DNA of 64,000 nt from JAGWBG01 sp034421095 (GTDB lineage: Bacteria; Chloroflexota; Dehalococcoidia; Lucifugimonadales; JAGWBF01): contig DAOUKR010000026.1 in NCBI GenBank assembly GCA_034421095.1, positions 62,001 to 126,000 of the forward strand. Direction: 5' to 3'. This document shows, piece after piece, positions 34,618 to 43,973 of the stretch. The notes below the pieces were generated by a model that saw only the letters and a program-made list of their open reading frames with translations, made no database searches and was not told where the DNA came from. Both the position numbers and the translations under genes were made by a program. How positions within the stretch are numbered: the stretch's first letter is position 1; every line of letters starts with the position of its first letter.

Positions 34618-36279
34618 ATGAAGAGCGATTTTGTGATAGCGTTGACACAGCTGGCGGCAGAAAGGCATCTTCCGAGGGAACAAGTGTTGCAAGCCATTGA
34701 GGCGGCATTGGCCTCGGCCCTGAAGAAGGACAACCTTGCGGTCGGGCAAAATATCTCCGTCAAGCTAAACCCCAACAGCACGGGCGATCCTATAAGCGTC
34801 TTCGCCACAAAGACGGTGGTAGAGGACGTGGAAGACGTCGAAAAAGAGATACCACTCCTTGAGGCGCAGAAAATAAAGAAAGACGCCGCCCTGGGTGAGG
34901 AAGTACCCGTTGAGTCTTTGCAGCTTGAGTTCAGCAGAATCGCCGCACAGACGGCCAAGCAGGTGGTGTTGCAGCGTCTCCGGGAAGTGGAACGCGACCT
35001 GATTTTCCAGGAGTTCATGGAGCGCACCAACGACGTCATGTCCGGTGTGGTAGAACAAATGGAGTCGGGGCGGGTTATCGTTCTGGAAATGGGTCGTGCC
35101 CAGGCTGTCCTACCACCCGAAGAGCAGGTGCTGACGGAGCGCTATAAAAAGGGGCAACGGCTGAAGCTGTTCGTTCTGGATGTAAGGAAAACTGCCAAGG
35201 GGCCGGAGATCCTGGTCTCCCGCAGCCACAAGGACCTCCTCAAGCGCCTGTTCGAGATTGAAGTCCCGGAGGTCTTCAACGGCATGGTAGAAATCAAGTC
35301 CATAGCCAGAGAAGCAGGCTCCAGGAGCAAGGTGGCCGTGGCAGCCCGCCAGGAAGGTATAGACCCGGTCGGCTCCTGCATAGGCATGAGAGGAAACCGT
35401 ATTCAAAGCATAGTCAACGAGCTTCAGGGAGAGAAGATTGACGTGGTGCGTTGGGATAAGGATATCAAAACGCTTATCTCCAACGCTCTCAGCCCATCGG
35501 AAGTGATACACGTTGAAATGGACAAGGATGGGGAGACCGCCCTGGTGGTAGTGCCAGAGCGTCAACTATCCTTGGCCATAGGCAAGGAGGGACAGAACGC
35601 ACGCTTGGCAGCCAGGCTGACAGGTTTCCGCCTGGACATCAAGAGCATGGTCGAATGGGAAGCGATAAAGGCCCAACGCCAAGCGGATGAGGAAGCTGCA
35701 GCTAGGGCCGCGGCCAGGGCCAAGCTGGAGGCCGCCGTTGTCGTGGCCCAGCCAGAGGATGCTCTTGCGGAAATGGCGGAGGCCGAGCCGGTACTGGTCG
35801 AGGCACAAGCAGAGGCTCAATACTCGGAAGAGGCGGTGGAGGAAGCCCTGGAGCCCGTCCTTGTCGATTCCCTCAGCGTAGAGGTTGAAGGAGAGGCTGT
35901 CCTGGAGCCTCAGGCGATGAAAACTGAAGAAGAGGACGTGGTCGAAGAGGCCGCCACCGACAGTGGGCTGAGTCCTGAAGAGGAGTTGGCACTCCTGGCC
36001 CTTGAGGATGAAGCCGAAGAAGAGGCAGACGAGGACGAAGATGAGGAAGGGACGGAAGATGTGAGCGATGACCTCTGGAATGTTCCCGTGGCCCCCTCCG
36101 GCGCGGGCCAGATACGTTTCGCCGAAGACATAATGGGCGAGTTTCGTGGTAGAGGTCGAAGGGAAGGGAGAGGACGGCGTGGCTCCCAGGATGACGGAGG
36201 GAAAGGCAAAAAGGGAGGCTCACGCGGCCGTCGCGCTCCCCGTGCAAAAAGCGGAGCAACTCCGGCCAGGGCCGAATAG
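34618..36279 (+). CDS. nusA: Transcription termination/antitermination protein NusA
   Basis: NusA binds RNA polymerase and nascent RNA, promoting pausing, intrinsic termination and antitermination. The protein has the N-terminal polymerase-binding domain (residues 1 to ~130), an S1 domain (GRVIVLEMGRAQAVLPPEEQ) and two KH domains (VGSCIGMRGNRIQSIV and LAIGKEGQNARLAARLTG). At 553 residues it is longer than many. After about residue 350 there is an acidic, Ala/Glu-rich segment, then an Arg/Gly-rich basic tail (EFRGRGRREGRGRRGSQ). GGAGTAGGAG precedes the ATG. It begins the nusA-rnpM-infB-rbfA operon. Confidence 0.97.
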   Translation: MKSDFVIALTQLAAERHLPREQVLQAIEAALASALKKDNLAVGQNISVKLNPNSTGDPISVFATKTVVEDVEDVEKEIPLLEAQKIKKDAALGEEVPVESLQLEFSRIAAQTAKQVVLQRLREVERDLIFQEFMERTNDVMSGVVEQMESGRVIVLEMGRAQAVLPPEEQVLTERYKKGQRLKLFVLDVRKTAKGPEILVSRSHKDLLKRLFEIEVPEVFNGMVEIKSIAREAGSRSKVAVAARQEGIDPVGSCIGMRGNRIQSIVNELQGEKIDVVRWDKDIKTLISNALSPSEVIHVEMDKDGETALVVVPERQLSLAIGKEGQNARLAARLTGFRLDIKSMVEWEAIKAQRQADEEAAARAAARAKLEAAVVVAQPEDALAEMAEAEPVLVEAQAEAQYSEEAVEEALEPVLVDSLSVEVEGEAVLEPQAMKTEEEDVVEEAATDSGLSPEEELALLALEDEAEEEADEDEDEEGTEDVSDDLWNVPVAPSGAGQIRFAEDIMGEFRGRGRREGRGRRGSQDDGGKGKKGGSRGRRAPRAKSGATPARAE

Positions 36280-36296
36280 GACCGGGGGTAGTTGAA

Positions 36297-36593
36297 GTGG
36301 TGGTGGCTAAACGCAAACATATACCTTTACGGACCTGCATTGCCTGTGGGCAACGGTTGCCCAAGAGAGAGCTGGTCAGAATTGTTCGCACGTTAGAAGG
36401 CAAGGTGGAGGTGGACCCCACAGGCAAAAAAGCCGGGAGGGGCACGTACCTGTGCCATGGTGAAGACTGCTGGAAGCAAGGGCTAAAGAAGAGCCGTCTG
36501 GAGCACGCCCTCCGGTCTCCATTGGTGGAGCAGGATAAAGTAGCCCTCTTTGCCCATTACCGGGAGCAGCTAAAGCCGGCCGGCCTGTCCTAG
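36297..36593 (+). CDS. rnpM: YlxR/RnpM family RNA-binding protein
   Basis: This 98-residue protein belongs to the YlxR (DUF448) family. It has the signature RTCIACGQRLPKRELVRIVR and GRGTYLCHGEDCWKQ with cysteine pairs. Family members bind RNA; in Firmicutes YlxR (RnpM) interacts with RNase P. It lies in its canonical place between nusA and infB, 17 bases after the nusA stop. Three consecutive GTG codons occur at the start (36297, 36300, 36303), so the exact initiation codon is uncertain by two residues. Confidence 0.93.
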   Translation: MVVAKRKHIPLRTCIACGQRLPKRELVRIVRTLEGKVEVDPTGKKAGRGTYLCHGEDCWKQGLKKSRLEHALRSPLVEQDKVALFAHYREQLKPAGLS

Positions 36594-36622
36594 CCGGGTC
36601 GGATGGGATTGGAGATGTACTG

Positions 36623-38476
36623 ATGACAAGTGGTGAGGGGCAGCGCACTGCCCTAACGGATGAGAGGAGACGCCCCTCAACATCGGATAGGAAGGGCCAG
36701 GGCCGCAGGGCTGCGCCCAAGGTGGTCATACTTCCTCGGACCCTCACGGTGAAGCGTCTGGCTGAACTCACGCGTATAAGCCCCATAGACGTTATCAAAC
36801 AGCTTATGCGTAACGGGGTCATGGCGTCCATGAACCAGGTGATAGACTTCGAAGTGGCTACCCTGGTGACCTCCGCTTTCGGCGTTAGAGTCAAGCCCGA
36901 GGAAGAAAGAGAGCCGGCCTCCTCCTCCGCAGCGCTTCTTGCAGCATCCGACGACGAGATAGACCCATCCAAGCTCGCCGTTCGTTCACCAGTGGTAACA
37001 ATACTGGGCCACGTGGACCACGGCAAAACCACTCTGCTGGACACTATTCGTAGAAGCCGCGTCACCGATAGCGAGGTCGGCGGCATAACTCAGCATATCG
37101 GAGCCTACCAGGTAAACTATAACGGCCAGGATATTACTTTCCTGGATACCCCGGGCCACGAAGCTTTCACAGCCATAAGAGCCAGGGGCGCCCGCGTAAC
37201 CGACATCGCCGTCCTGGTAATCGCCGCCGATGACGGCATGATGCCCCAGACAGTAGAGGCGTTGAACCATGCCAAGGCTGCGAACGTGCCGGTTGTTGTG
37301 GCTATCAACAAGATGGACAGGCCCGATGCCGACTCCGAGAAGGTGAAGCGCCAGCTTGCTGAACAGGGTCTGGTGCCGGAAGAGTGGGGGGGAGACGTCA
37401 TCGTCACACCCATTTCCGCTATCCAGGGCGACGGCATAGATGACCTGCTGGAGAACATACTGGTGGTTTCCGAAGTCTCCGAGCTTAAAGCCGACCCGGA
37501 CCGGCGGGCCACCGGTGTCGTTATCGAGGCCAAACTGGATAAGAGCCGTGGCGCACTGGCAACGGTCCTGGTCCAGAACGGCACTCTCAGAGTGGGCAAT
37601 GCCCTGGTAGCAGGCACTAGCTGGGGCCGAATAAAGGCGATGACCAACGACCTGGGGAAGCGCGTGAGGGAGACCGCTCCATCCGTTCCCGTGGAGGTGA
37701 TGGGATTCGACTCCCTACCCGAGGCAGGGGACGTGTTCCAGGTGCTCCCGGATGAAAGGACCGTCCGGGAGATAGTAGTGCAAAGATTGCGGGAGAAGGA
37801 GCTGGAAAACTCCGGCGCACGAGCATTGACCTTGGATGAAATCTACACCGGGGTTAATGCAGGAGAGGTCAAGGAACTCAACCTCATCATCAAAGCCGAC
37901 GTACAGGGTAGCATAGAAGCGGTGTGCTCCGCCCTGGAACGCATGGAGAGCGACCGGGTCAAAGTCAGCATACTCCACGCCGGAAGCGGTACTATTACCG
38001 AGACCGACGTGCTCCTTGCCAGTGCATCCAAGGCCATTATCATTGGGTTCTCAACCACGACCCAGCAAGGCGTCGAAAGGCTGGCCGAGAGGGAAGGCGT
38101 GGAGATTAGGCACTACAACATTATCTATCGCCTGATAGAAGACGTAGAGAAAGCCTTGAGAGGCATCCTGGAGTCCACTTATGCAGAAGTTGTACAAGGC
38201 CACGCCGAGGTAAGGGCGGTCTTCTCCGTGGGAAGACGGAACAGGATAGCGGGCTGCATGGTCTCCGATGGACGACTGACCAGGGGTGTGAACGTGAGAG
38301 TTATTCGTGGTGGAGAAGTCATCCACAATGGGAGCATCTCCAGCATTCGGCATTTCAAGGAAGAGGTGAACGAAATAACCACGGGCTTCGAGTGCGGTGT
38401 TGGCCTTGCAGGTTATACCGACTTCGAGGAGGGGGATGTGCTGGAGACCTACCGCAGGGAAAGGGTGTCGGCTTAA
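36623..38476 (+). CDS. infB: Translation initiation factor IF-2
   Basis: IF-2 is the GTPase that brings initiator fMet-tRNA to the 30S subunit. The 617-residue form is compact, lacking the long low-complexity N-terminus of E. coli IF-2. A short basic N-terminus and the IF2_N fold (TVKRLAELTRISPIDVIKQLM) precede the G domain, with G1 GHVDHGKTT (129-137), G3 DTPGHEAF and G4 NKMD. Domains II, III (with the IKADVQGSIEAV block) and the C-terminal fMet-tRNA-binding domain follow. It is the third gene of the operon. Confidence 0.97.
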   Translation: MTSGEGQRTALTDERRRPSTSDRKGQGRRAAPKVVILPRTLTVKRLAELTRISPIDVIKQLMRNGVMASMNQVIDFEVATLVTSAFGVRVKPEEEREPASSSAALLAASDDEIDPSKLAVRSPVVTILGHVDHGKTTLLDTIRRSRVTDSEVGGITQHIGAYQVNYNGQDITFLDTPGHEAFTAIRARGARVTDIAVLVIAADDGMMPQTVEALNHAKAANVPVVVAINKMDRPDADSEKVKRQLAEQGLVPEEWGGDVIVTPISAIQGDGIDDLLENILVVSEVSELKADPDRRATGVVIEAKLDKSRGALATVLVQNGTLRVGNALVAGTSWGRIKAMTNDLGKRVRETAPSVPVEVMGFDSLPEAGDVFQVLPDERTVREIVVQRLREKELENSGARALTLDEIYTGVNAGEVKELNLIIKADVQGSIEAVCSALERMESDRVKVSILHAGSGTITETDVLLASASKAIIIGFSTTTQQGVERLAEREGVEIRHYNIIYRLIEDVEKALRGILESTYAEVVQGHAEVRAVFSVGRRNRIAGCMVSDGRLTRGVNVRVIRGGEVIHNGSISSIRHFKEEVNEITTGFECGVGLAGYTDFEEGDVLETYRRERVSA

Positions 38477-38547
38477 AGACACCCGTGGCGACTGGCCTAT
38501 CCTGGCGACCCCCAATTACACTCCCCTTCTGGAAAGGTCTACCTCCC

Positions 38548-38919
38548 ATGACAAGACGCACCGACCGCATTAACGGCCTTCTACGTCAGGAGATTAGCAA
38601 GCTCCTCTCCCACGAGTTGAACGATCCCAGGCTGTCGGGTGTAGTAAGCATTACCCAGGTGGAAACGTCCACCGATCTGCGCCATGCTCGTGTCTACGTC
38701 AGTGTCCTGGGCGACCAACAGGAGAAGAACACTGTACTGAGTGGCATCAACTCAGCTACGAGATTCATGCGGCGGGAGCTTGGAGAACGTCTTACCATCA
38801 GGTACGTCCCAGAGTTGAGCTTCGTTCTGGACGAATCTCTGGATGAGTCCGAGCGTATATTCAACCTGATGGACAGTCTGGCGACGAATGGCCACGATGA
38901 CGGAGACGACAAAGGATAG
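38548..38919 (+). CDS. rbfA: Ribosome-binding factor A
   Basis: RbfA helps 30S maturation by acting on the 16S 5' end. The 123-residue protein shows the family pattern: RINGLLRQEISKLLSHELNDPRL, then VSITQVETSTDLRHARVYVSVLG, and a C-terminal helix with ERIFNLMDSL. The tail is acidic (HDDGDDKG). The ATG at 38548 gives the family length; the longer upstream frame overlaps infB and is rejected. GGAAAGG lies about 12 bases upstream. It is in its usual place after infB. Confidence 0.94.
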   Translation: MTRRTDRINGLLRQEISKLLSHELNDPRLSGVVSITQVETSTDLRHARVYVSVLGDQQEKNTVLSGINSATRFMRRELGERLTIRYVPELSFVLDESLDESERIFNLMDSLATNGHDDGDDKG

Positions 38920-38947
38920 CACGGAATACATTGTTAGATAATAAATA

Positions 38948-39148
38948 GTGAGGGTATCAATCATAGCAACGGTGGAGGAAAGGGTTAGTCATCTAGAGGG
39001 TGCCTATGGACATCTAGCAACGAAAGCCGACTTGAATGAACTTAAGGCTGACTTGAGAAGCGACTTGCTGAAAGTGGGAATGGGCCTCGCCGGAATGTCC
39101 ATCCTCAGCATTGGAGTAGTTGCCACTATCGTGCGATTCCTGGGTTGA
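38948..39148 (+). CDS. Small coiled-coil membrane protein (66 aa)
   Basis: The peptide has an N-terminal heptad-like segment (VEERVSHLEGAYGHLATKADLNEL) and one C-terminal membrane helix (GMGLAGMSILSIGVVATIVRF). This architecture is seen in DUF1640/XhlA-like small proteins, which may oligomerise through the coil. It starts with GTG 28 bases after rbfA and has no clear ribosome-binding site; an in-frame GTG at 38972 is an alternative. It may be the last member of the nusA operon. The function is unknown. Confidence 0.55.
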   Translation: MRVSIIATVEERVSHLEGAYGHLATKADLNELKADLRSDLLKVGMGLAGMSILSIGVVATIVRFLG

Positions 39149-39201
39149 GACAGGAGCCATTTTAGGGACTAGATTTACTTCGCGTTCCACCTGGACTGTC
39201 G

Positions 39202-39933
39202 TTACTGCCGCATATCCAGAGACAACCTCTGTACCTCCACTCCCTCCGGAGGGTTCAGGTCCACAACAGCCACACCCCCCAGCGAATTACCCCCTACCAT
39301 GGAAGTGGGTGTACCCGAATAATAGGCCCTCACTCCGTTCTGGGAGACATCCACGAACCTGTCCCAGTGCCCCAGGGCTATGTAGTCGCAGGTTGCGGAG
39401 GCGATTTCCTCCGGGAGAATGGGAGACGAGCGCTCGTCTTTGTCGTAATCGTAGTGGAAGTGGCCGTGGGCCATGGCTACGAACCAATCTCCCTCGGGGC
39501 GGGGCGGCATACCTTGTAAAGGGTGGAATCTGGGAGAATGTTGCTCTATGGCTTTCCCCCACACACTTATGCCCAGGTCCGGGAAGGGTATGGTCTCTCC
39601 GTCAGTGGACGAGACAATGTGAAGGCCATCTACTGCGCCCCCAAAATGCTCTCGGAGGTACACCGAGGTAGAGTCGTAGTTGTCGTGGTTGCCGGGAAGC
39701 AGAACGACCGGGACCGGCAGGCGGCTCATCTGGCCTGTGAAGAACTCCAGCATCTCATCCGGCACGCGGCTATGGTCGAAAAGGTCTCCTGCTATCAGGA
39801 GCATATCGGCTTCCAGCCGCAGGACCGCATCCACCACGGCGGTCAGGGCAAGGGAAGCATGGTCGCTATGCTTGTACATGCCCAGGTGAATGTCGGATGT
39901 GTGGACCAATCGCAGACGTTTTTTTGATGTCAC
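39202..39933 (-). CDS. Calcineurin-like metallophosphoesterase (SbcD/YkuE-like)
   Basis: This two-metal phosphoesterase has the full motif set: DIHLG (Asp14, His16), GDLFD (Asp50), GNHD (Asn82, His83), HGHFH and GHWD. At 243 residues it matches the catalytic domain of SbcD-type DNA repair nucleases without their capping domain. No SbcC ATPase gene is adjacent, so a nuclease role is not established. It could equally act on nucleotides or phospholipids. The start is a GTG with AAGGAG five bases upstream, 35 bases after the CoA-transferase stop, so the two are probably cotranscribed. Confidence 0.85.
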   Translation of the reverse strand: MTSKKRLRLVHTSDIHLGMYKHSDHASLALTAVVDAVLRLEADMLLIAGDLFDHSRVPDEMLEFFTGQMSRLPVPVVLLPGNHDNYDSTSVYLREHFGGAVDGLHIVSSTDGETIPFPDLGISVWGKAIEQHSPRFHPLQGMPPRPEGDWFVAMAHGHFHYDYDKDERSSPILPEEIASATCDYIALGHWDRFVDVSQNGVRAYYSGTPTSMVGGNSLGGVAVVDLNPPEGVEVQRLSLDMRQ

Positions 39934-39968
39934 AAGAACTCCTTGCCAGTCGTCAAAGGGAGCGTCAA

Positions 39969-41159
39969 TTAGATAACCCCCTCGTCCTTGAACCGAGCTA
40001 TCTCTTCCGTGCCATAGCCCAACTCCGCTAGCACTTCCTCATTCTGTTCTCCCAGAGAAGGAGGATAGTGCCTCACGGTGGGCGGCGTGTCGGTGAGCTT
40101 CAGAGGACTGCCCGGGACCTTCAGGTTGGGCACCTGGGGGTGAGGTATGGATACCATCATGTCTCGTGCAAGCACTTGGGGGTCGGTAACCACGTCGGAT
40201 ATCCGGTTTATGGGGCCGCATGGGACTCCCGCGTTGCCAATGGTCTCCACCCACTCCGAGGTAGTCCTGGTCTGGAAGTGGTCGCTCAGAATGGATACCA
40301 GCTCCTGGCGATGCTGGACTCGGTCAGAGTTGGTCTTGAACCTGGGGTCATCGGTCAGGTCGTCGCGGCCAATTGCGGGGCACAGGCGTCGCCAAAGTCC
40401 GTCGTTGCCGCAGCCCAGAATAAAGAACCCATCTGAGGAAGGGAAGGCTTGATAGGGCACCAGGCTTGGGTGGCCCGACCCCATGCGTCCGGGGACGCGG
40501 CCCGTGGCCAGATAACCCACGGCGTGATAGCTCATGGTGGCTATCTGACCTTCCAGCAAGGACGCCTCAACGTACTGGCCCTTGCCGCTCTTCTCCCGGT
40601 TCAGAAGGGCGGTCACTATAGAGCCATAGGCCATCATGCCCGTGAATAGGTCCACCATAGAGAAGCCGGTACGGGCGGGTGGGCCGTCAGGCTCTCCGGT
40701 GGTGCTCATGAGTCCGCTGTGTCCCTGAATAATCAGGTCGTAGCCGGGCCTGTCGGCCAGGGGACCCGTCCTGCCAAAGCCGGACACGGAGCAGTAGACG
40801 ATGCGTGGGTTGAGTACCTTGACGGCCTCGTAGCCTATGCCCATTTTGTCGGATGTGCCTGTGCGGAAGCTCTCAATCATCACGTCGGCCCGGCTTGCCA
40901 GCTTCAGGCAAATGTCAACAGCTCGCTTGTCCTTGAGGTTGAGAGTCATGCTGCGTTTGTTGCGGTTGAAGGAGAGGAACTGGCCGGACACCTCGTTCCA
41001 GAAGGGAGGCCAGGAACGCGTCTCGTCGCCGTGAGACGGCTCCTCTATCTTGACTACGTCCGCCCCCATGTCGCCAAGCATCATGGTGCAGAAGGGGCCT
41101 GCAAGGGTGCGTGTCAAGTCCACCACCTTGATACCGTCCAGAGCAGCGGCCACGTTCAT
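39969..41159 (-). CDS. CaiB/BaiF family (family III) CoA-transferase
   Basis: Family III CoA-transferases move CoA between organic acids without a free acyl-phosphate. The 396-residue protein has LDGIKVVDLTRTLAGPFCTM, GADVVKIEEP, NRNKRSMTLNLK and the catalytic Asp170 in GFSMVDLFTG, matching Asp169 of characterised enzymes. The substrate could be an oxalate-, carnitine- or aromatic-acid-type CoA ester and cannot be told. AAGGAGGT ends two bases before the ATG, so the in-frame GTG two codons later may be the real start. It diverges from the amidase gene. Confidence 0.93.
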   Translation of the reverse strand: MNVAAALDGIKVVDLTRTLAGPFCTMMLGDMGADVVKIEEPSHGDETRSWPPFWNEVSGQFLSFNRNKRSMTLNLKDKRAVDICLKLASRADVMIESFRTGTSDKMGIGYEAVKVLNPRIVYCSVSGFGRTGPLADRPGYDLIIQGHSGLMSTTGEPDGPPARTGFSMVDLFTGMMAYGSIVTALLNREKSGKGQYVEASLLEGQIATMSYHAVGYLATGRVPGRMGSGHPSLVPYQAFPSSDGFFILGCGNDGLWRRLCPAIGRDDLTDDPRFKTNSDRVQHRQELVSILSDHFQTRTTSEWVETIGNAGVPCGPINRISDVVTDPQVLARDMMVSIPHPQVPNLKVPGSPLKLTDTPPTVRHYPPSLGEQNEEVLAELGYGTEEIARFKDEGVI

Positions 41160-41310
41160 CCACCTCCTTGACCGGGGAAGATGTTATCCATTCACTGAAC
41201 ACCGAGCATTATAGCACGTCCATGCCGTTGAGGCCCATCGAAACCCCTTCGTTGACATCCAAGGGCATTATGCTTACTATGGCGCTAATGTTTGAGAACG
41301 AGGGGGCGAC

Positions 41311-42726
41311 ATGGATAAAGCCGATATACCCTTCCTCTCCACCGCCGACCTTTCCAGGCTTATCGAGAGTGGAGAGGTCTCTCCAGTCGAGGCTACCGAA
41401 GCCTACCTGGAGCGCATAGACCGGGTGGATGGCAAACTGAACTCCTATGTGACCGTGTGTGGGGACGAGGCTCTCGAGGCCGCACGAGAGGCGGAGCAGG
41501 CCATTGCCCAGGGTAACTACCTGGGGCCTATGCACGGGATTCCCATTGGGATCAAGGACCAGATATATACCAAGGGAATCCGCACCACCGGCGGCTCGAC
41601 CATTCTGTCTGACTTCGTCCCCGACGAGGACGCTACCGTGATTGCAAACCTGAAAAGGGCCGGGGCCATCGTACTGGGCAAGCTGAACCTGAGCGAGTTC
41701 GCCCTGGGAGAGAGCTTCTACCACCTCGCAGGGACTCCCCACAATCCCTGGGACCTGACGAGGAACCCGGGCGTTTCCAGCAGCGGCTCGGCGGCGGCAA
41801 CGGCGGCCTGCCTGTGCTCCACGTCCCTGGGAGAGGATACCGGCGGCTCCACGAGAATCCCGGCCGCATGGAGCGGTGTTGTGGGACTCAGGCCAACCTG
41901 GGGCAGGGTGAGCCGTCACGGAGTCCTGGGAGTGTCGTGGTCCCAAGATACCGTCGGCCCGATTTCCCGCACTGTCGAGGACTGTGCCATCACGTTTCAG
42001 GCCATCGCCGGGTATGACCCCAACGACCCCTATATGCAGGACATACCACTTCCCGATTACAGGCGGGCGTTGGAAGGCGACATAAGGAGCATCAGGGTCG
42101 GCGTGGTAAGAGAGAAGGTCTACACGGACGACATAGACACGGACATCCGCAATGCCGTCATCAAGGCCGTCGGCGTCCTTGGGGAGTTGGGGGCATCAGT
42201 GGAAGAGGTATCCATCCCGCTCACAGAGAAGGCCGGAGCATTTTCCAAGGCCCTTACGGACATGGAGGGGGCCTCGGTACACTACGAGGGTCTGAAGAAC
42301 CGGGCCAGGCAGTACGACCACAACACCAGGGTGCGGCTCCTCACTGCCATCCTGACTCCTGCCCAGGTCTACTACAAGGCCCAGAAGCTGAGGGCGCTCC
42401 TCCGTCAGCAGGTCCTTGAGCTGCTGGAAAGGTACGATGTTCTGGTACTGGCCACAACTCCCACACCGGCAGCTAAAATACCCGACGCCCCCGGCATCAA
42501 GAGCAGGGAAGACGCCGACGGCCGCATCTTCGGGATGAGGAACTTTACCGGCCCATTTAACCTGGCAAATGTGCCTGCTCTCGCCGTGCCCTGCGGGTTC
42601 ACCTCGGAGAACCTGCCCGTCTCCCTACAGATAGTGGGACGCCCCTTCGAGGACCAGACAGTGATGAAGGTGGGCCACGTCTACGAGCAGGCCACCCCCT
42701 GGCACACCATGAGGCCGCCGGTATAG
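41311..42726 (+). CDS. Amidase-signature family amidohydrolase
   Basis: Amidase-signature enzymes hydrolyse amides with a Ser-cisSer-Lys triad. Here the lysine is Lys82 (GIKDQ), the cis-serine is about Ser157 (GVSSSGSAAA) and the nucleophile is Ser180 (EDTGGSTRIPA). The 471 residues resemble GatA-like proteins, but no gatB or gatC is adjacent, so a free-standing catabolic amidase is more likely. GAGGGGG lies just before the ATG. It converges with an aminotransferase gene whose stop is nine bases away. Confidence 0.92.
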   Translation: MDKADIPFLSTADLSRLIESGEVSPVEATEAYLERIDRVDGKLNSYVTVCGDEALEAAREAEQAIAQGNYLGPMHGIPIGIKDQIYTKGIRTTGGSTILSDFVPDEDATVIANLKRAGAIVLGKLNLSEFALGESFYHLAGTPHNPWDLTRNPGVSSSGSAAATAACLCSTSLGEDTGGSTRIPAAWSGVVGLRPTWGRVSRHGVLGVSWSQDTVGPISRTVEDCAITFQAIAGYDPNDPYMQDIPLPDYRRALEGDIRSIRVGVVREKVYTDDIDTDIRNAVIKAVGVLGELGASVEEVSIPLTEKAGAFSKALTDMEGASVHYEGLKNRARQYDHNTRVRLLTAILTPAQVYYKAQKLRALLRQQVLELLERYDVLVLATTPTPAAKIPDAPGIKSREDADGRIFGMRNFTGPFNLANVPALAVPCGFTSENLPVSLQIVGRPFEDQTVMKVGHVYEQATPWHTMRPPV

Positions 42727-42735
42727 GTGCCCTCA

Positions 42736-43896
42736 TTACCTGAGTCCCTGTAAAGCCTCCACCACCTTGTCCACCTCCTCCTCGGTGTTGAAGAAGTGCA
42801 GGGCGATACGGATGCCCGGTGGGAAGCCCACCCAGCGAGCCACAACCCTGTGACGCTCCCACAGGCGGGCCACGGCCTCCTTCGGGTCCACGCCGGCAAT
42901 GGTGAAAGAGACCAGTCCCGTGGAGCTTTCCCTGTCCAGGGGCGAGAGGACGGTAACTCCGGGGACCTCGCCTAGGGCCTGCTTTGCGTATGCGGCCAGT
43001 TCTAGGTTGCGGCCCTCGATTTCCCCTACTCCAACACTCTGGATGAACCTGACGGCCTCCAGCATACCGGCCCGCAGAGGGGCGCTGGTGGATGTGAGGA
43101 GGAACTTGTCAATGGAGGAGGTGTTGGGTTGGAACTGGTATGGGTCTGCTGAGGTGAGTGAGGCCCTGCCGGCTACCTGCATCGGCTCCACCTGGGAGAT
43201 CAGGTCATTGCGTATGTAGAGTGCCCCGACACCCTCGGACCCCAGCAGCCATTTCTGAGCCGGGATGGAGTAGAAGTCGGCGTCTATATCCTTCATGTCC
43301 AGGGTAATATGGCCTGCGGTTTGAGCCCCGTCCAGGAGCATGAAGATGCCCCGGTCCTTTGTGAGCCTGCGAATCTCCTTCACCGGCATCCTGATTCCGC
43401 TGGAATACTCTATGTGGCTGAGAAAGACCAGGCGTGTGCGGTCTGTGATAGCTGCCTCTATCTTGTCCAGTATAGAACCCGGGCGCTCATCAGGAGCCAT
43501 GTCGAGCACTTTGACTACCGCGCCATGCCGCCGCTGCTGGTAGTAGGCGGGCACTAGGACGGAGCTGTGCTCCAGATTGCAGGTGATGATTTCGTCACCC
43601 TCGCGCCAGGAGAGGCCGTTCAGGACGATGTTTAGTCCCTCGGTGGTGTTCTCCGTGAGGCATATCTCCCCGGGCGAGGCGTTGAGAAGCTGTCCCACCG
43701 CATCCAGCAGCCTCGCCTGAATCTCCCGGCCACTCTCCAGGACATCCTCAGTGGTAGGTCCCCGCTCCATCTCGTAGTCCAGGCGTTCCTTGATGGCCTC
43801 CGTCACCGAGATGGGGGAAGGCCCGGACCAGCCCGTGTTCACGTAGACCATGCTCTGGCAAGCGGGAATTAGCTCTCTCAAACGGGCAACGTCCAT
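42736..43896 (-). CDS. Class V aminotransferase (cysteine desulfurase/epimerase-like)
   Basis: This PLP-dependent class V protein of 386 residues shows VYVNTGWSGP, EICLTENTTEGLNIVL, LLDGAQTAGHI and the PLP lysine in IPAQKWLLGSEGVG. It resembles SufS/isopenicillin N epimerase-like proteins more than the serine-linked aminotransferase at 22716-23837. No suf or isc genes are near, and the C-terminal catalytic Cys loop of SufS is not evident, so a cysteine desulfurase role is doubtful. A lyase or epimerase in amino-compound breakdown is possible. It is followed on the minus strand by no close partner; an NHL gene lies upstream. Confidence 0.85.
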   Translation of the reverse strand: MDVARLRELIPACQSMVYVNTGWSGPSPISVTEAIKERLDYEMERGPTTEDVLESGREIQARLLDAVGQLLNASPGEICLTENTTEGLNIVLNGLSWREGDEIITCNLEHSSVLVPAYYQQRRHGAVVKVLDMAPDERPGSILDKIEAAITDRTRLVFLSHIEYSSGIRMPVKEIRRLTKDRGIFMLLDGAQTAGHITLDMKDIDADFYSIPAQKWLLGSEGVGALYIRNDLISQVEPMQVAGRASLTSADPYQFQPNTSSIDKFLLTSTSAPLRAGMLEAVRFIQSVGVGEIEGRNLELAAYAKQALGEVPGVTVLSPLDRESSTGLVSFTIAGVDPKEAVARLWERHRVVARWVGFPPGIRIALHFFNTEEEVDKVVEALQGLR

Positions 43897-43973
43897 GATG
43901 CGTCACGTCTCCTTGTCGTCGGTTAGTCATGGCGATGGGCGTACCGGAGTCCCTCGCCCGGCTGTCTCGCTCT

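Noticed and set aside
39202..39933. Naming the metallophosphoesterase sbcD
   Set aside because: There is no sbcC partner and the protein lacks the SbcD capping region, so the symbol is withheld.
41311..42726. Naming the amidase gatA
   Set aside because: gatB and gatC are absent from the neighbourhood and amidase-signature enzymes are diverse.
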